A stretch of 37,398 nt of DNA from the NCBI GenBank assembly GCA_035534455.1, contig DATLRV010000016.1:1-37398 (forward strand). Reading direction: 5' to 3'. Shown in pieces: positions 14,589 through 21,426 of the stretch. The stretch's first letter is position 1. Every line of letters begins with the position of its first letter. A program made the position numbers and the translations under genes. The notes beneath the pieces are model-generated. The model searched no databases. It was not told where the DNA came from and worked only from the letters and a program-made list of their open reading frames with translations. The DNA comes from JAJYVT01 sp035534455 (lineage in GTDB: Bacteria > Actinomycetota > Acidimicrobiia > Acidimicrobiales > RAAP-2).

Positions 14589-15713
14589 TCACGCGGGCTG
14601 GGCCGCCGGCAGGCGGCCGGGCGTCGGCACCGCGGTCGCCGGCCACCGCTTCCGGCTGACCTTGCTCAGCCGTTGCATCAGCGCGATGGCGCCAGGGTCG
14701 TCCTCTCCGGGGCGGACCTCCACCGCGCCGGCGTCGGCCATGGACGAGAAGACCTCGTGACCGCGCGCGGTGCGCAGCACGGTGAGCGTCCAGTCGTTGA
14801 ACGCGCCGATGCCGCCGGTCGAGATGTCGGCGTGCTCGGCCGCGAAGTCGGGGCACGACATGCACCCCTCGCGCGTCCAGCCGTGCGCTTCTTTCAAGGG
14901 GACCTCGTGGTACGCGCCGTCGCGCATCCAGACCTGGAACACGCCCTTGATGTTCATCTTCGCGATGTCCTCGCGGCGCAGGCCGTAGCGCGCCTCGAAG
15001 AGCTCGGGGAAGATCGCGTCGTCGAACGTCTTCGAGCACATCAGCCCGATCGAGAGCGCGAAACGCCGGGCGACCTTGCCGGCCTTGCGCGCGGCCATCA
15101 CGGCGGGTGCGGACGCCTGGCACCCCATGCCGACGAGCGCGATCCGCTCCCCGCCGCCCTCCACGGCCTCGGCGTAGGCGAGGGGGTTGGCCGAGTAGGT
15201 GTACCGGGATCCCGCCGTCGCGACGACCCCCGCCCGGTCGCGCACGACCGTGGGCACCGCCCTCCAGTTCGTCCCGTCGCCCTCGAGGCCCGAGACCAGC
15301 GCGGCGTCGATCACGTCGTGCTCGAGCGCCCAGACCAGGATGGCCGAGACCAGGCCGCCGTCCTGGCCGGCCTCGTGGAGCTCGGTGTCCGTGGCGCGGG
15401 CGAGGACGATCTTCTCGGCGACCCCGGCCACCTCGTCGTCGGTGCGCGGCCTGCCGAAGAGGTACTGGTCGATCTCGGGCTCCCACTCGCGAAAGCGCGG
15501 GCACGCCCTCGTGCACAGCGTGCAGCCGCGAGCGCCGTGGGTGCAGTCGTCGAGCCCTCCTGTCTCGGCGACGTGGAACGGCTTGTAGCCGGTCTGGTCG
15601 TAGCCGAGCACGTCGTAGGGGCAGGCGACGATGCACGCCGAGCAGCCCGTGCACAGCCCGGAGGTCACGACCTCTTGGAAGAGGTGGGACCAGTGCGGCT
15701 TCTCAGGTGGCAC
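14589..15713 (-). CDS. Coenzyme F420 hydrogenase/dehydrogenase beta-subunit-like Fe-S protein
   Basis: A 374-residue FrhB-family protein. Two ferredoxin-type motifs open it: CTGCSACIVACP (C21, C24, C27, C31) and CTLCTRACPR (C64, C67, C71). The FrhB core follows with EAGQDGGLVSAILVWALEHDVIDAAL, GMGCQASAPAVMAARKAG, SIGLMCSKTF, NIKGVFQVWM and a third cysteine motif EGCMSCPDFAAEHADISTGGIG. The family shuttles electrons between F420 or a flavin and iron-sulfur clusters; the partner here is unknown, since no other hydrogenase or dehydrogenase subunits are near. The GTG at 15713 lacks a Shine-Dalgarno but has a TATGGT -10-like box a few bases upstream, suggesting a leaderless message. F420 use fits an actinobacterium. 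Confidence 0.85.
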   Translation of the reverse strand: MPPEKPHWSHLFQEVVTSGLCTGCSACIVACPYDVLGYDQTGYKPFHVAETGGLDDCTHGARGCTLCTRACPRFREWEPEIDQYLFGRPRTDDEVAGVAEKIVLARATDTELHEAGQDGGLVSAILVWALEHDVIDAALVSGLEGDGTNWRAVPTVVRDRAGVVATAGSRYTYSANPLAYAEAVEGGGERIALVGMGCQASAPAVMAARKAGKVARRFALSIGLMCSKTFDDAIFPELFEARYGLRREDIAKMNIKGVFQVWMRDGAYHEVPLKEAHGWTREGCMSCPDFAAEHADISTGGIGAFNDWTLTVLRTARGHEVFSSMADAGAVEVRPGEDDPGAIALMQRLSKVSRKRWPATAVPTPGRLPAAQPA

Positions 15714-15737
15714 CCGTCCACCATACGCGGCGGCGGG

Positions 15738-15799
15738 ACGGCGTGGCGGGGGGACGGTGTGACGGGGTCACGGCGTGACGGGGAGACGGCGTGACGGGG
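15738..15799. repeat. 16-base tandem repeat, four copies
   Basis: Four imperfect direct copies of acggcgtgacggggag: 15738-15753, 15754-15769, 15770-15785 and a 14-base last copy 15786-15799. They lie between the start of the FrhB-like gene and the stop of the peroxiredoxin gene, so they would be in the peroxiredoxin 3' region and upstream of the FrhB promoter. No coding sense is evident. Confidence 0.75.
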
Positions 15800-15820
15800 A
15801 CGGCGCCGACCCCGGTTGCG

Positions 15821-16285
15821 TCAATCCCCGAGGGTCTCGAGGACCTTGGCGGCGTGCCCGTCGGCGCGGACGTTGTACCAGGCCTGTGCGATCTTGCCCG
15901 ATGGATCGACGAGGAACGTCGAGCGGATCGTGCCGACGGTCTTCTTGCCGTACATGGTCTTCTCGCCCCAGGCGCCGTACTTCTCCATCACCTGGTGCTC
16001 GGGATCGGAAAGGAGCGGGAAGGAAAGCCCGTACTTCTCCCGGAACTTGACGTGCTTGGCCGCGCCGTCCGGCGAGATGCCCACCACCTTCGCACCGGCG
16101 CGTTGGAAGGCGGAGAGGTTCTCGTTGAACTGGCACGCCTCCTTCGTGCATCCGGGCGTGTCGTCGGCGGGATAGAAGTAGACGATCACCGTCGAGCCGG
16201 CGAAGTCGCGCAGTTCGACCGGCCTGCCGTCTTGGTCCGGAAGCGTGAACGCCGGTGCGGCGTCACCGGCAGCGAGACGAGCCAT
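15821..16285 (-). CDS. bcp: Bcp/PrxQ-type thiol peroxidase
   Basis: A 154-residue peroxiredoxin of the bacterioferritin-comigratory protein type, reducing hydrogen peroxide and organic peroxides with thioredoxin. Residues DDTPGCTKEACQF carry the peroxidatic cysteine C46 and the resolving cysteine C51, five apart, the atypical 2-Cys pattern of the helix alpha-2 subgroup. Further hallmarks are FYPADDTPGCT, GISPD, FPLLSDPEHQVMEKYGAWGEK and RSTFLVDPSGKI. The ATG at 16285 gives the usual family N-terminus (ARLAAGDAAPAFTLPDQDG); an ATG at 16303 would add six residues. A 2.9 kb insertion element begins 44 bases upstream of this start (its target duplication 36 bases upstream) and may have displaced the native promoter. 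Confidence 0.94.
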   Translation of the reverse strand: MARLAAGDAAPAFTLPDQDGRPVELRDFAGSTVIVYFYPADDTPGCTKEACQFNENLSAFQRAGAKVVGISPDGAAKHVKFREKYGLSFPLLSDPEHQVMEKYGAWGEKTMYGKKTVGTIRSTFLVDPSGKIAQAWYNVRADGHAAKVLETLGD

Positions 16286-16321
16286 TGGGGGAGCTTGGCA
16301 CATTGGGCCGTTTCGCGCGCA

Positions 16322-16329
16322 AATGCGCT
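16322..16329. repeat. Target-site duplication, left copy
   Basis: AATGCGCT immediately left of the left inverted repeat. The identical octamer follows the right inverted repeat at 19259-19266, marking one insertion event of the whole 16330-19258 unit. Confidence 0.92.
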
Positions 16330-16347
16330 GGTAGTGGGTCAGTTTGA
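16330..16347 (+). repeat. Left terminal inverted repeat of the IS
   Basis: GGTAGTGGGTCAGTTTGA, exact complement of 19241-19258. It continues inward as ATCTGGCCGC, against TCTGGGCGGC at the other end, differing by a one-base shift. Confidence 0.93.
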
Positions 16348-16396
16348 ATCTGGCCGCTGGTAGGCATCGGGCCTAGCGATCGGTACGCTGGTGGCG

Positions 16397-16633
16397 ATGC
16401 CCAAGCGGTCAAGCAAGCCAGCCGACCTCAACCGCCGGGCCGCGGCCATCGTGGCTCAGGCTACCGACGAGAAGCCTGACGATCCTTGCGAGGGCAAGGA
16501 CCCGGCCGCCGTGGAGCTGGGCCGAAAGGGTGGGCTGAAGGGTGGGAAGGCCCGCGCCGAGAAGCTGACTTCTGGGGAGCGATCGGAGATTGCCAAGAGG
16601 GCCGCCGCCGCCCGGTGGGGAGCCAAGGGCTAG
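16397..16633 (+). CDS. Small basic cargo protein with Gly-Gly/Lys-rich motif
   Basis: A 78-residue protein, MPKRSSKPADLNRRAAAIVAQ..., whose second half reads AAVELGRKGGLKGGKARAEK and then LTSGERSEIAKRAAAARWG. I know this pattern from many short uncharacterised bacterial proteins; it recalls the stress-induced KGG repeat but is not the same family for certain. It is highly basic and could bind nucleic acid. The ATG at 16397 is used; TACGCT (16383-16388), eight bases before it, would make a leaderless start. Its TAG stop interlocks with the stop of the opposing AlbA_2 gene in the tetramer CTAG (16630-16633). It lies wholly within the mobile element. Confidence 0.75.
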   Translation: MPKRSSKPADLNRRAAAIVAQATDEKPDDPCEGKDPAAVELGRKGGLKGGKARAEKLTSGERSEIAKRAAAARWGAKG

Positions 16634-18288
16634 CGCAGGGGAAGTTGGGTCTCGTCCTCACCGGGGAGGACGTATCTGGTCCCTCGCCTACTACCGGTCT
16701 GCACCAGCCGCCCCTGTCGGACGAGGTCATTGAGCAGGCGGATGGCGTCGGTTCTATCGAGACCCGTGTGCTCCCGGACCACAGCGTTGGTGATCGGCCT
16801 TTCCTGCGCCAGCTCTTCGATCAGATCGGCTAGCTGTTCCGGGCTGAGTCGAAGCCCTGCAGGAGGCGCTAGGTCGCCCGCCAGGCGATATACCGCTCCA
16901 CCCTTGGTCCCGGATTGGCTCAGGAAACCGCCGTCCCTCAACCGCTGGAGGAGGCTCCGCGCATCTACGGAATCCATGCCCAGGATGTCCCTGACCATCG
17001 AGTTGGTAAGGGACTCGTTCCGGGCGGCGTGGACAAGGAGGATCCGTTCCTCGGGACCGACTTCACCTCGTTGCTCCAATTCCAATAGCCAGGCTCGTTC
17101 GGCCGGGGCAACGGTGCTTCCTATCAACAGCTCCACCGTCACGCTGGTGCCACTGTCAACAAACACGGGCTTCTGAAGCATGTTGGCGAGCATGTCGTCC
17201 TCCATGAGGTCGACGCCCCTCCCAGCATCCTCGGCGAGTCGAAATCGGCGAAGCGTGTCAATCGTGGCGAGGTTGCGCGCCGCCTGCTGCTCTCGGATGT
17301 TGCGGACGGTCACGGGTTCAGGAAGTCCGCCGGGCGATGCGATCACAACTCTGTCAGGTCGGATCTCGATTCGGACCGCCGTACCCGTACTCTCATAGTC
17401 CCGATGAGCCACTGCGTTCGCGATGGCTTCGCGAAGAACAGAACGCGGGATCCGGTCCAACTCGTAGCGGCGCAAGCCGAGCACGACTAGTTCTGCACCC
17501 AGCTCATTCATAACTTGGTTCGTGGCGTCTTCCACCTGCACGTTGACTGGGCCGTGAATTGCCGTGCGCTTGTCGTAGTCGCGGGCGCCTTGGGGAAACC
17601 GGTACACCTCAATGAACGACTTACCGAGGACAGACGAAGGATCATCCAGCAGGTACAGAGCACCAGCCACCGTGAGCCTGGGTTCGCGGTCCCGTTCTAT
17701 TAGGCCGTGCTCAACTAGGCGGTCCGCCCGACCATCGAGCCCCCACCCCCAAGCTGCGGCAAGGCGATCCAGAAGGGTCGCGTCCACCTCGTTGAGTCTG
17801 ACGTCGGTCTTGGTCGCCTCAAAGCGGCTCAGCCTCCGCTCAGCCATGAACGCGCCCAACTCCGCGCCGAATAGCCGGATGTTCGATGCACCGCGCCGGA
17901 CCAGCACCGCTCCGTTCGTGTCCTGACCGAATCCCTCTCTGCGTCGGTCAACTGCGAGGAACGTCACCGACTTCTGTCCAACGGGTACTGAGCGAATGTC
18001 ATATCGCCCGGCCTGGTGAACCTCAGAGATCAAACGGTGGATCTTTGCCAGCGCTTCCCCCGTGAGATTGTGACCATGGATATGCCCGTCGTCGGATACC
18101 CCGATGGCGATGACGCCACCGTCGGCATTTGAGAAGGCCGTAACTGCCTCCCGAAGGGCGTCGATGCCAAGCCCCTGCTTGAACTCGACGTAGTCCCCCT
18201 CGCCCGGGAACATCTCGGCGAACTCGTCCGTGGATAGGACCATGGGCACGGGATCGGGACTCGCCCAGTGGAATGGCGGGTATGACAT
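16630..18288 (-). CDS. AlbA_2 (Schlafen-like) / HATPase / winged-helix protein, IS cargo
   Basis: A 552-residue protein. Residues about 28-150 form an AlbA_2 domain (GDYVEFKQGLGIDALREAVT, AFSNADGGVIAIGVSDDGHI), the fold of the Schlafen core. Residues about 275-370 are a RecG-like HATPase_c_4 region: LREAIANAVAHRDY (N291), ASPGGLPEPV and EDAGRGVDLMEDDM. Two winged-helix repeats close it: LTNSMVRDILGMDSVDARSL and ITNAVVREHTGLDRTDAIRL, each ending in a beta wing (GGAVYRLAG, GTRYVLPG). Such proteins are annotated as putative transcriptional regulators or ATP-binding proteins; some AlbA_2 and Schlafen relatives act in defence. Function unproven. The ATG at 18288 has AGAGGGA upstream. The start codon lies inside one of two operator-like palindromes, suggesting autoregulation. 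Confidence 0.85.
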   Translation of the reverse strand: MSYPPFHWASPDPVPMVLSTDEFAEMFPGEGDYVEFKQGLGIDALREAVTAFSNADGGVIAIGVSDDGHIHGHNLTGEALAKIHRLISEVHQAGRYDIRSVPVGQKSVTFLAVDRRREGFGQDTNGAVLVRRGASNIRLFGAELGAFMAERRLSRFEATKTDVRLNEVDATLLDRLAAAWGWGLDGRADRLVEHGLIERDREPRLTVAGALYLLDDPSSVLGKSFIEVYRFPQGARDYDKRTAIHGPVNVQVEDATNQVMNELGAELVVLGLRRYELDRIPRSVLREAIANAVAHRDYESTGTAVRIEIRPDRVVIASPGGLPEPVTVRNIREQQAARNLATIDTLRRFRLAEDAGRGVDLMEDDMLANMLQKPVFVDSGTSVTVELLIGSTVAPAERAWLLELEQRGEVGPEERILLVHAARNESLTNSMVRDILGMDSVDARSLLQRLRDGGFLSQSGTKGGAVYRLAGDLAPPAGLRLSPEQLADLIEELAQERPITNAVVREHTGLDRTDAIRLLNDLVRQGRLVQTGSRRGTRYVLPGEDETQLPLR

Positions 18289-18334
18289 ACTTCTTCCCTC
18301 TAGGGTTGGAGGTCGATAAGTATGTCATACTTCT
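18280..18334. promoter_or_regulatory. Two operator-like palindromes, 40 bases apart
   Basis: GTATGACATAC (18280-18290) and GTATGTCATAC (18320-18330), both followed by TTCT, form a 15-base direct repeat with one mismatch, each core itself an 11-base palindrome. Their centres are exactly 40 bases apart, close to four helical turns, so two dimers would sit on one face of DNA. The first covers the AlbA_2 gene start codon; the second lies about 50-60 bases before the transposase start. They are placed to let one protein control both divergent genes. Confidence 0.6.
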
Positions 18335-18343
18335 CGCTGGAGG

Positions 18344-18372
18344 CTGACTTTCACCATTCAGTCAAGCATAAT
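18344..18372 (+). promoter_or_regulatory. Transposase promoter, probably leaderless
   Basis: CTGACT (18344-18349), a 17-base spacer and CATAAT (18367-18372) resemble a sigma70 promoter. The -10 ends seven bases before the ATG at 18380, so the transcript would begin at or next to the start codon. Confidence 0.5.
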
Positions 18373-18379
18373 GGTCAGT

Positions 18380-19249
18380 ATGAACAGGCTCTCCACCGAG
18401 CGCAGGGGTCAGATCGTGGCCTGCCTGGTCGAGGGTATGAGCATCCGTGGCACCTGCCGGGTGACCGGAGTGGCGAAGAACACCATCGTCAAGCTGCTCT
18501 GCGATCTCGGCGAAGCGTGCGCCGAGTACCAGGACGTTCGTCTCCGCGACCTGACCTCCGAACGGATCGAGTGCGACGAGATCTGGTCGTTCTGCTACTC
18601 CAAGCAGAAGAACGTCCCCGAGCAGTTCAAGGACACCCCGGGCTACGGAGACGTTTGGACGTGGACCGCCATCGACGCCGACACCAAGCTCGTTCCGAGC
18701 TGGCTGGTCGGCGAGCGCACCAACCGAGACGCCTACTTCTTCCTGGTGGACCTCAAGTCGAGGTTGAGGGGACGCGTCCAGCTCACGACGGACGGCCACA
18801 AGCCCTATCTGACCGTCATCGAACCTCTGTTCGGCGCTGACGGCGTGGACTTCGCCATGCTCCACAAGATGTACGGGGCCAGCTCGCACGACAGCCCCGA
18901 GCACACCTACAGCCCGGCTAAGTGCACCGGGATTGACAAGCGGACCATCGTGGGCAACCCCGACCCGGACCTGATCTCAACCAGCTACGTGGAACGCCAG
19001 AACCTGACCATGCGGATGGGGATGCGCCGGTTCACCCGGCTCACGAATGCCTTCTCCAAGAAGATCGAGAACCTGGCCCACGCCGTCAGCCTCCACTACA
19101 TGCACTACAACTTCGCCCGGCCCCACCAGACGCTCACGAAGCAGTTCGGCCGCCACACGACCCCGGCGATGGCCGCGGACAAGGCGTCTCACGTCTGGTC
19201 GGTCTGGGAGATCGCCGGGCTACTTGACACGCCGCCCAGATCAAACTGA
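18380..19249 (+). CDS. IS1-family DDE transposase
   Basis: A 289-residue single-frame IS1-like transposase. The N-terminal helix-turn-helix (MNRLSTERRGQIVACLVEG, SIRGTCRVTGVAKNTIVKLL) is followed by the catalytic DDE core: ECDEIWSF (D66), TTDGHKPY (D138) and TSYVERQN (E205), then MRMGMRRFTRLTNAFSKK and MHYNFARPHQTL, all usual for the family. The ATG at 18380 matches the family start (an ATG at 18371 would add MVS). Unlike classical IS1 there is no programmed frameshift. The TGA stop lies inside the right inverted repeat. The frame is intact from start to stop, so the element may still be active. Confidence 0.93.
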   Translation: MNRLSTERRGQIVACLVEGMSIRGTCRVTGVAKNTIVKLLCDLGEACAEYQDVRLRDLTSERIECDEIWSFCYSKQKNVPEQFKDTPGYGDVWTWTAIDADTKLVPSWLVGERTNRDAYFFLVDLKSRLRGRVQLTTDGHKPYLTVIEPLFGADGVDFAMLHKMYGASSHDSPEHTYSPAKCTGIDKRTIVGNPDPDLISTSYVERQNLTMRMGMRRFTRLTNAFSKKIENLAHAVSLHYMHYNFARPHQTLTKQFGRHTTPAMAADKASHVWSVWEIAGLLDTPPRSN

Positions 19250-19258
19250 CCCACTACC
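19241..19258 (-). repeat. Right terminal inverted repeat of the IS
   Basis: TCAAACTGACCCACTACC, exact complement of the left end. It contains the transposase stop codon (19247-19249). Confidence 0.93.
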
Positions 19259-19266
19259 AATGCGCT
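19259..19266. repeat. Target-site duplication, right copy
   Basis: AATGCGCT, identical to 16322-16329. Removing the element and one copy restores a continuous intergenic sequence between bcp and the DEAD-box gene. Confidence 0.92.
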
Positions 19267-19292
19267 GCTGGAGCGTTCCATCCTGGTAGGTT

Positions 19293-19318
19293 GGTTGCGA
19301 CGGCAGCGGGTCGCGACC
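19293..19318 (+). promoter_or_regulatory. Hairpin in the leader region of the DEAD-box gene
   Basis: GGTTGCGAC and GTCGCGACC can pair over nine positions (one G-U) around an eight-base loop, 75 bases ahead of the ATG; the right arm extends to the perfect palindrome GGTCGCGACC. Long structured leaders are common for cold-induced RNA helicase genes, but no other regulatory element is visible. Confidence 0.35.
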
Positions 19319-19392
19319 ACGTGATCCGGTCGTCCGGGCCTTTCTCCCTTTCGGTTGACGGCGCAGGGCCCCGCCAAGGTGAGAGAGCAGGA

Positions 19393-20619
19393 ATGACGAC
19401 CGACACGTACGAGACCGTGGGGACGTTCGAGTCCCTCGGCGTTGCCGAGCCCTTGGTCAAGGAGCTTTCCGACCAGGGGATCATCACCCCCTTCCCCATC
19501 CAGGCACTGACCGTCGCGGACGGCCTCGCCGGCAGGGACGTCTGCGGAAAGGCCAAGACCGGCTCGGGCAAGACGCTCGCGTTCGGACTTCCCCTGCTCC
19601 AGCGCACGGCAGCCGCCCTCGACGCCGAGGGCCGCCCGCCGGCCGCCGGCCGGCCGGCACGTCCCCGCGCGCTCGTCCTGCTCCCGACGCGCGAGCTCGC
19701 CGTCCAGGTGCACGACGTGCTCGCGCCCCTGGCCAAGAAGGTCAAGCTCCGGGTCGCCGCCATCTACGGCGGTGCCGACGTCGACCGGCAGGTGGCCAAG
19801 CTCCGCAAGGGCGTCGACGTCGTGATCGCCACCCCCGGCCGGCTGATCGACATGGGAGACCGCGGCGAGCTCTCGGTCGCCGACGTCGAGGTGCTGGTGC
19901 TCGACGAGGCCGACCGGATGGCGGACATGGGGTTCATGCCGCAGGTCGAGTGGGTGCTGCGACGGCTCGAGCGGCCGCACCAGACGCTCCTGTTCTCCGC
20001 GACCCTCGACGGTGCGGTCGACCGCCTCGTCCAGCGCTACCTGCACGACCCGGTGCACCACGAGGTGGCGTCGAGCACCCAGACCGTCGCCGCCATGGTC
20101 CACCGCTTCTTGCAGGTCCACCAGATGGACAAGGTGCGCGTCGCCGCCGCGATCGCCCGCGCCCAAGGCAAGACGCTCGTCTTCGTGCGGACCAAGCGCG
20201 GCGCCGACCGGCTCGTCGAGCACCTGGGCGAGATCGGGGTCCGGGCCGCGGCGATCCACGGGGACCTCCGGCAGTCGAACCGCGAGAAGGCGCTCGCCGA
20301 CTTCATGTCGGGCAAGCTCCCGGTCCTCGTCGCGACCGACGTGGCCGCACGCGGGCTCCACATCGAGGGTGTCGACGTGGTCGTGCACTACGACCCGCCC
20401 GAGGACCACAAGGCGTACCTCCACCGGTCGGGGCGGACGGCGCGCGCCGGGTCGACGGGCGTCGTCGCCACCCTGGTGCTGTGGAACCAGGTCGTCGAGG
20501 CCGAGGTGATCCAGCGACGCCTCGGGCTGCGCGTCCCGATCGTCGAGATCTTCTCCAACGATCCCCGCCTGTCGGACCTCGCCGGGTGGGAACCCTCCTA
20601 CGAGGAGGCCGTCGTCTGA
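19393..20619 (+). CDS. DEAD-box ATP-dependent RNA helicase
   Basis: A 408-residue DEAD-box helicase with the complete motif set: Q motif FPIQ (Q37), motif I AKTGSGKT (54-61), Ia PTRELA, GG YGGAD, Ib TPGR, II DEAD (171-174), III SAT (202-204), IV LVFVRTKRG, V ATDVAARGLH and VI HRSGRTARAG (344-353). It has only a short C-terminal extension, so it is a minimal RhlE/CshA-type enzyme and not DeaD with an RNA-binding tail. The first alanine of motif I is followed by lysine instead of the usual glutamine or glutamate. The ATG at 19393 follows GAGAGAGCAGGA. Upstream in-frame codons run into the promoter region. Its 3' end overlaps the PIG-L gene start. Confidence 0.93.
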   Translation: MTTDTYETVGTFESLGVAEPLVKELSDQGIITPFPIQALTVADGLAGRDVCGKAKTGSGKTLAFGLPLLQRTAAALDAEGRPPAAGRPARPRALVLLPTRELAVQVHDVLAPLAKKVKLRVAAIYGGADVDRQVAKLRKGVDVVIATPGRLIDMGDRGELSVADVEVLVLDEADRMADMGFMPQVEWVLRRLERPHQTLLFSATLDGAVDRLVQRYLHDPVHHEVASSTQTVAAMVHRFLQVHQMDKVRVAAAIARAQGKTLVFVRTKRGADRLVEHLGEIGVRAAAIHGDLRQSNREKALADFMSGKLPVLVATDVAARGLHIEGVDVVVHYDPPEDHKAYLHRSGRTARAGSTGVVATLVLWNQVVEAEVIQRRLGLRVPIVEIFSNDPRLSDLAGWEPSYEEAVV

Positions 20620-21344
20620 TCGAGCGGTGGACGCCCCGCGGGGACGTCCGGCGCGTCCTCGTCGTCTCCGCGCACCCCGACGACGTGGACTTCGGCGCCG
20701 CGGGCACCGTCGCCGTCATGACCGGTGCGGGGATGGAGGTCGCCTACTGCGTCGTGACCGATGGGGAAGCCGGCGGCACCGACCTCGAGATGCCCCGAGC
20801 GGAGATGGGGCGCCTGCGGCGAGACGAGCAACGGGCGGCCGCTGCGGAGGTCGGCGTCGAGCAGGTCGTCTTCCTCGGCTACCCCGACGGGCGTCTCGAG
20901 TCGGGACCGCCCTTGCGCCGCGACCTCACCAGGGTGGTGCGCACGCTGCAGCCCCAGCTCGTGCTGGCGCCCTCACCGGAACGCTGGTGGGACCGCATCT
21001 ACGCGAGCCATCCCGACCACCTGGCCGCCGGCGACGCGGCCACGTGCGCGGTGTACCCCGACGCCAGGAATCCCTTCGCCCACCCCGAACTTCTCGAGGA
21101 GGGGCTGACGCCCCACGTCGTCGAGGAGCTCTGGCTGATGGCGTCCCCGAGGGCGAACCTGGCGGTCGAGATCACCGGGACGATCGAGCGCAAGCTGACG
21201 GCGCTCCTGCGGCACGAGAGCCAGATCGCCGCGCCGGCAGCGCTCGCGGAGCGGATGCGCGCCGCAGCGGCGGACACCGCGGTCGCGGCCGGCATGCCCG
21301 AGGGCACGCTCGCCGAGATGTTCCAGCGCGTGTCGACCGGCTGA
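20616..21344 (+). CDS. PIG-L (LmbE-like) deacetylase, apparent CTG start
   Basis: A 242-residue PIG-L family zinc-dependent N-deacetylase. The metal site AHPDD (H20, D22, D23) and the later SHPDHLAAGDAA, with EAGGTDLEMPRAEMGRLRRDEQ and FLGYPDGRLE, are family features; MshB, Mca and other sugar deacetylases belong here. The substrate is not clear. In this frame no ATG, GTG or TTG lies between the helicase stop and the first strand VLVVSAHPDD. The CTG at 20616 does: it overlaps the helicase TGA as CTGA and follows a strong GAGGAGG (20602-20608) by seven bases. Hence I place the start there, translationally coupled; ATC at 20619 is the only other nearby option. The length agrees with the family. 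Confidence 0.82.
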   Translation: MIERWTPRGDVRRVLVVSAHPDDVDFGAAGTVAVMTGAGMEVAYCVVTDGEAGGTDLEMPRAEMGRLRRDEQRAAAAEVGVEQVVFLGYPDGRLESGPPLRRDLTRVVRTLQPQLVLAPSPERWWDRIYASHPDHLAAGDAATCAVYPDARNPFAHPELLEEGLTPHVVEELWLMASPRANLAVEITGTIERKLTALLRHESQIAAPAALAERMRAAAADTAVAAGMPEGTLAEMFQRVSTG

Positions 21345-21361
21345 GCCGCGTCCCCGGCCTG

Positions 21362-21383
21362 CGCGCCCCGCCGACCGGGCGCG
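21362..21383. terminator. Hairpin between convergent genes, possible two-way terminator
   Basis: CGCGCCC and GGGCGCG pair around an eight-base loop between the PIG-L stop (21344) and the stop of the minus-strand gene (21427). It could end transcription from both sides. Confidence 0.45.
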
Positions 21384-21426
21384 GTGCCCGGGGTCCGTCA
21401 GCGACCGCCGGTGTCGCGGGGTCGGG

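Larger units (their letters stand above)
16330..19258. mobile_element. Complete IS1-family element with passenger genes
   Basis: The unit is bounded by the 18-base perfect inverted repeats GGTAGTGGGTCAGTTTGA (16330-16347) and its complement (19241-19258), and beyond them by AATGCGCT on both sides. With one indel the inverted repeats extend inward to about 25 bases. Inside are a small basic protein gene, an AlbA_2/HATPase gene and the transposase. IS1-family elements usually make 8-9 base duplications, in agreement. The intact duplication shows the 2,929 bases moved together, so the two non-transposase genes are true cargo. Base composition is clearly lower in G+C than the flanks (57% in 17041-17100 against 73% in 19681-19740), indicating transfer from another genome and a recent arrival. 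Confidence 0.92.

Noticed and set aside
18023..18328. A 101-codon minus-strand frame starting in the second palindrome
   Set aside because: It overlaps the AlbA_2 gene out of frame and shows no domain; the AlbA_2 frame has clear motifs and its own Shine-Dalgarno.
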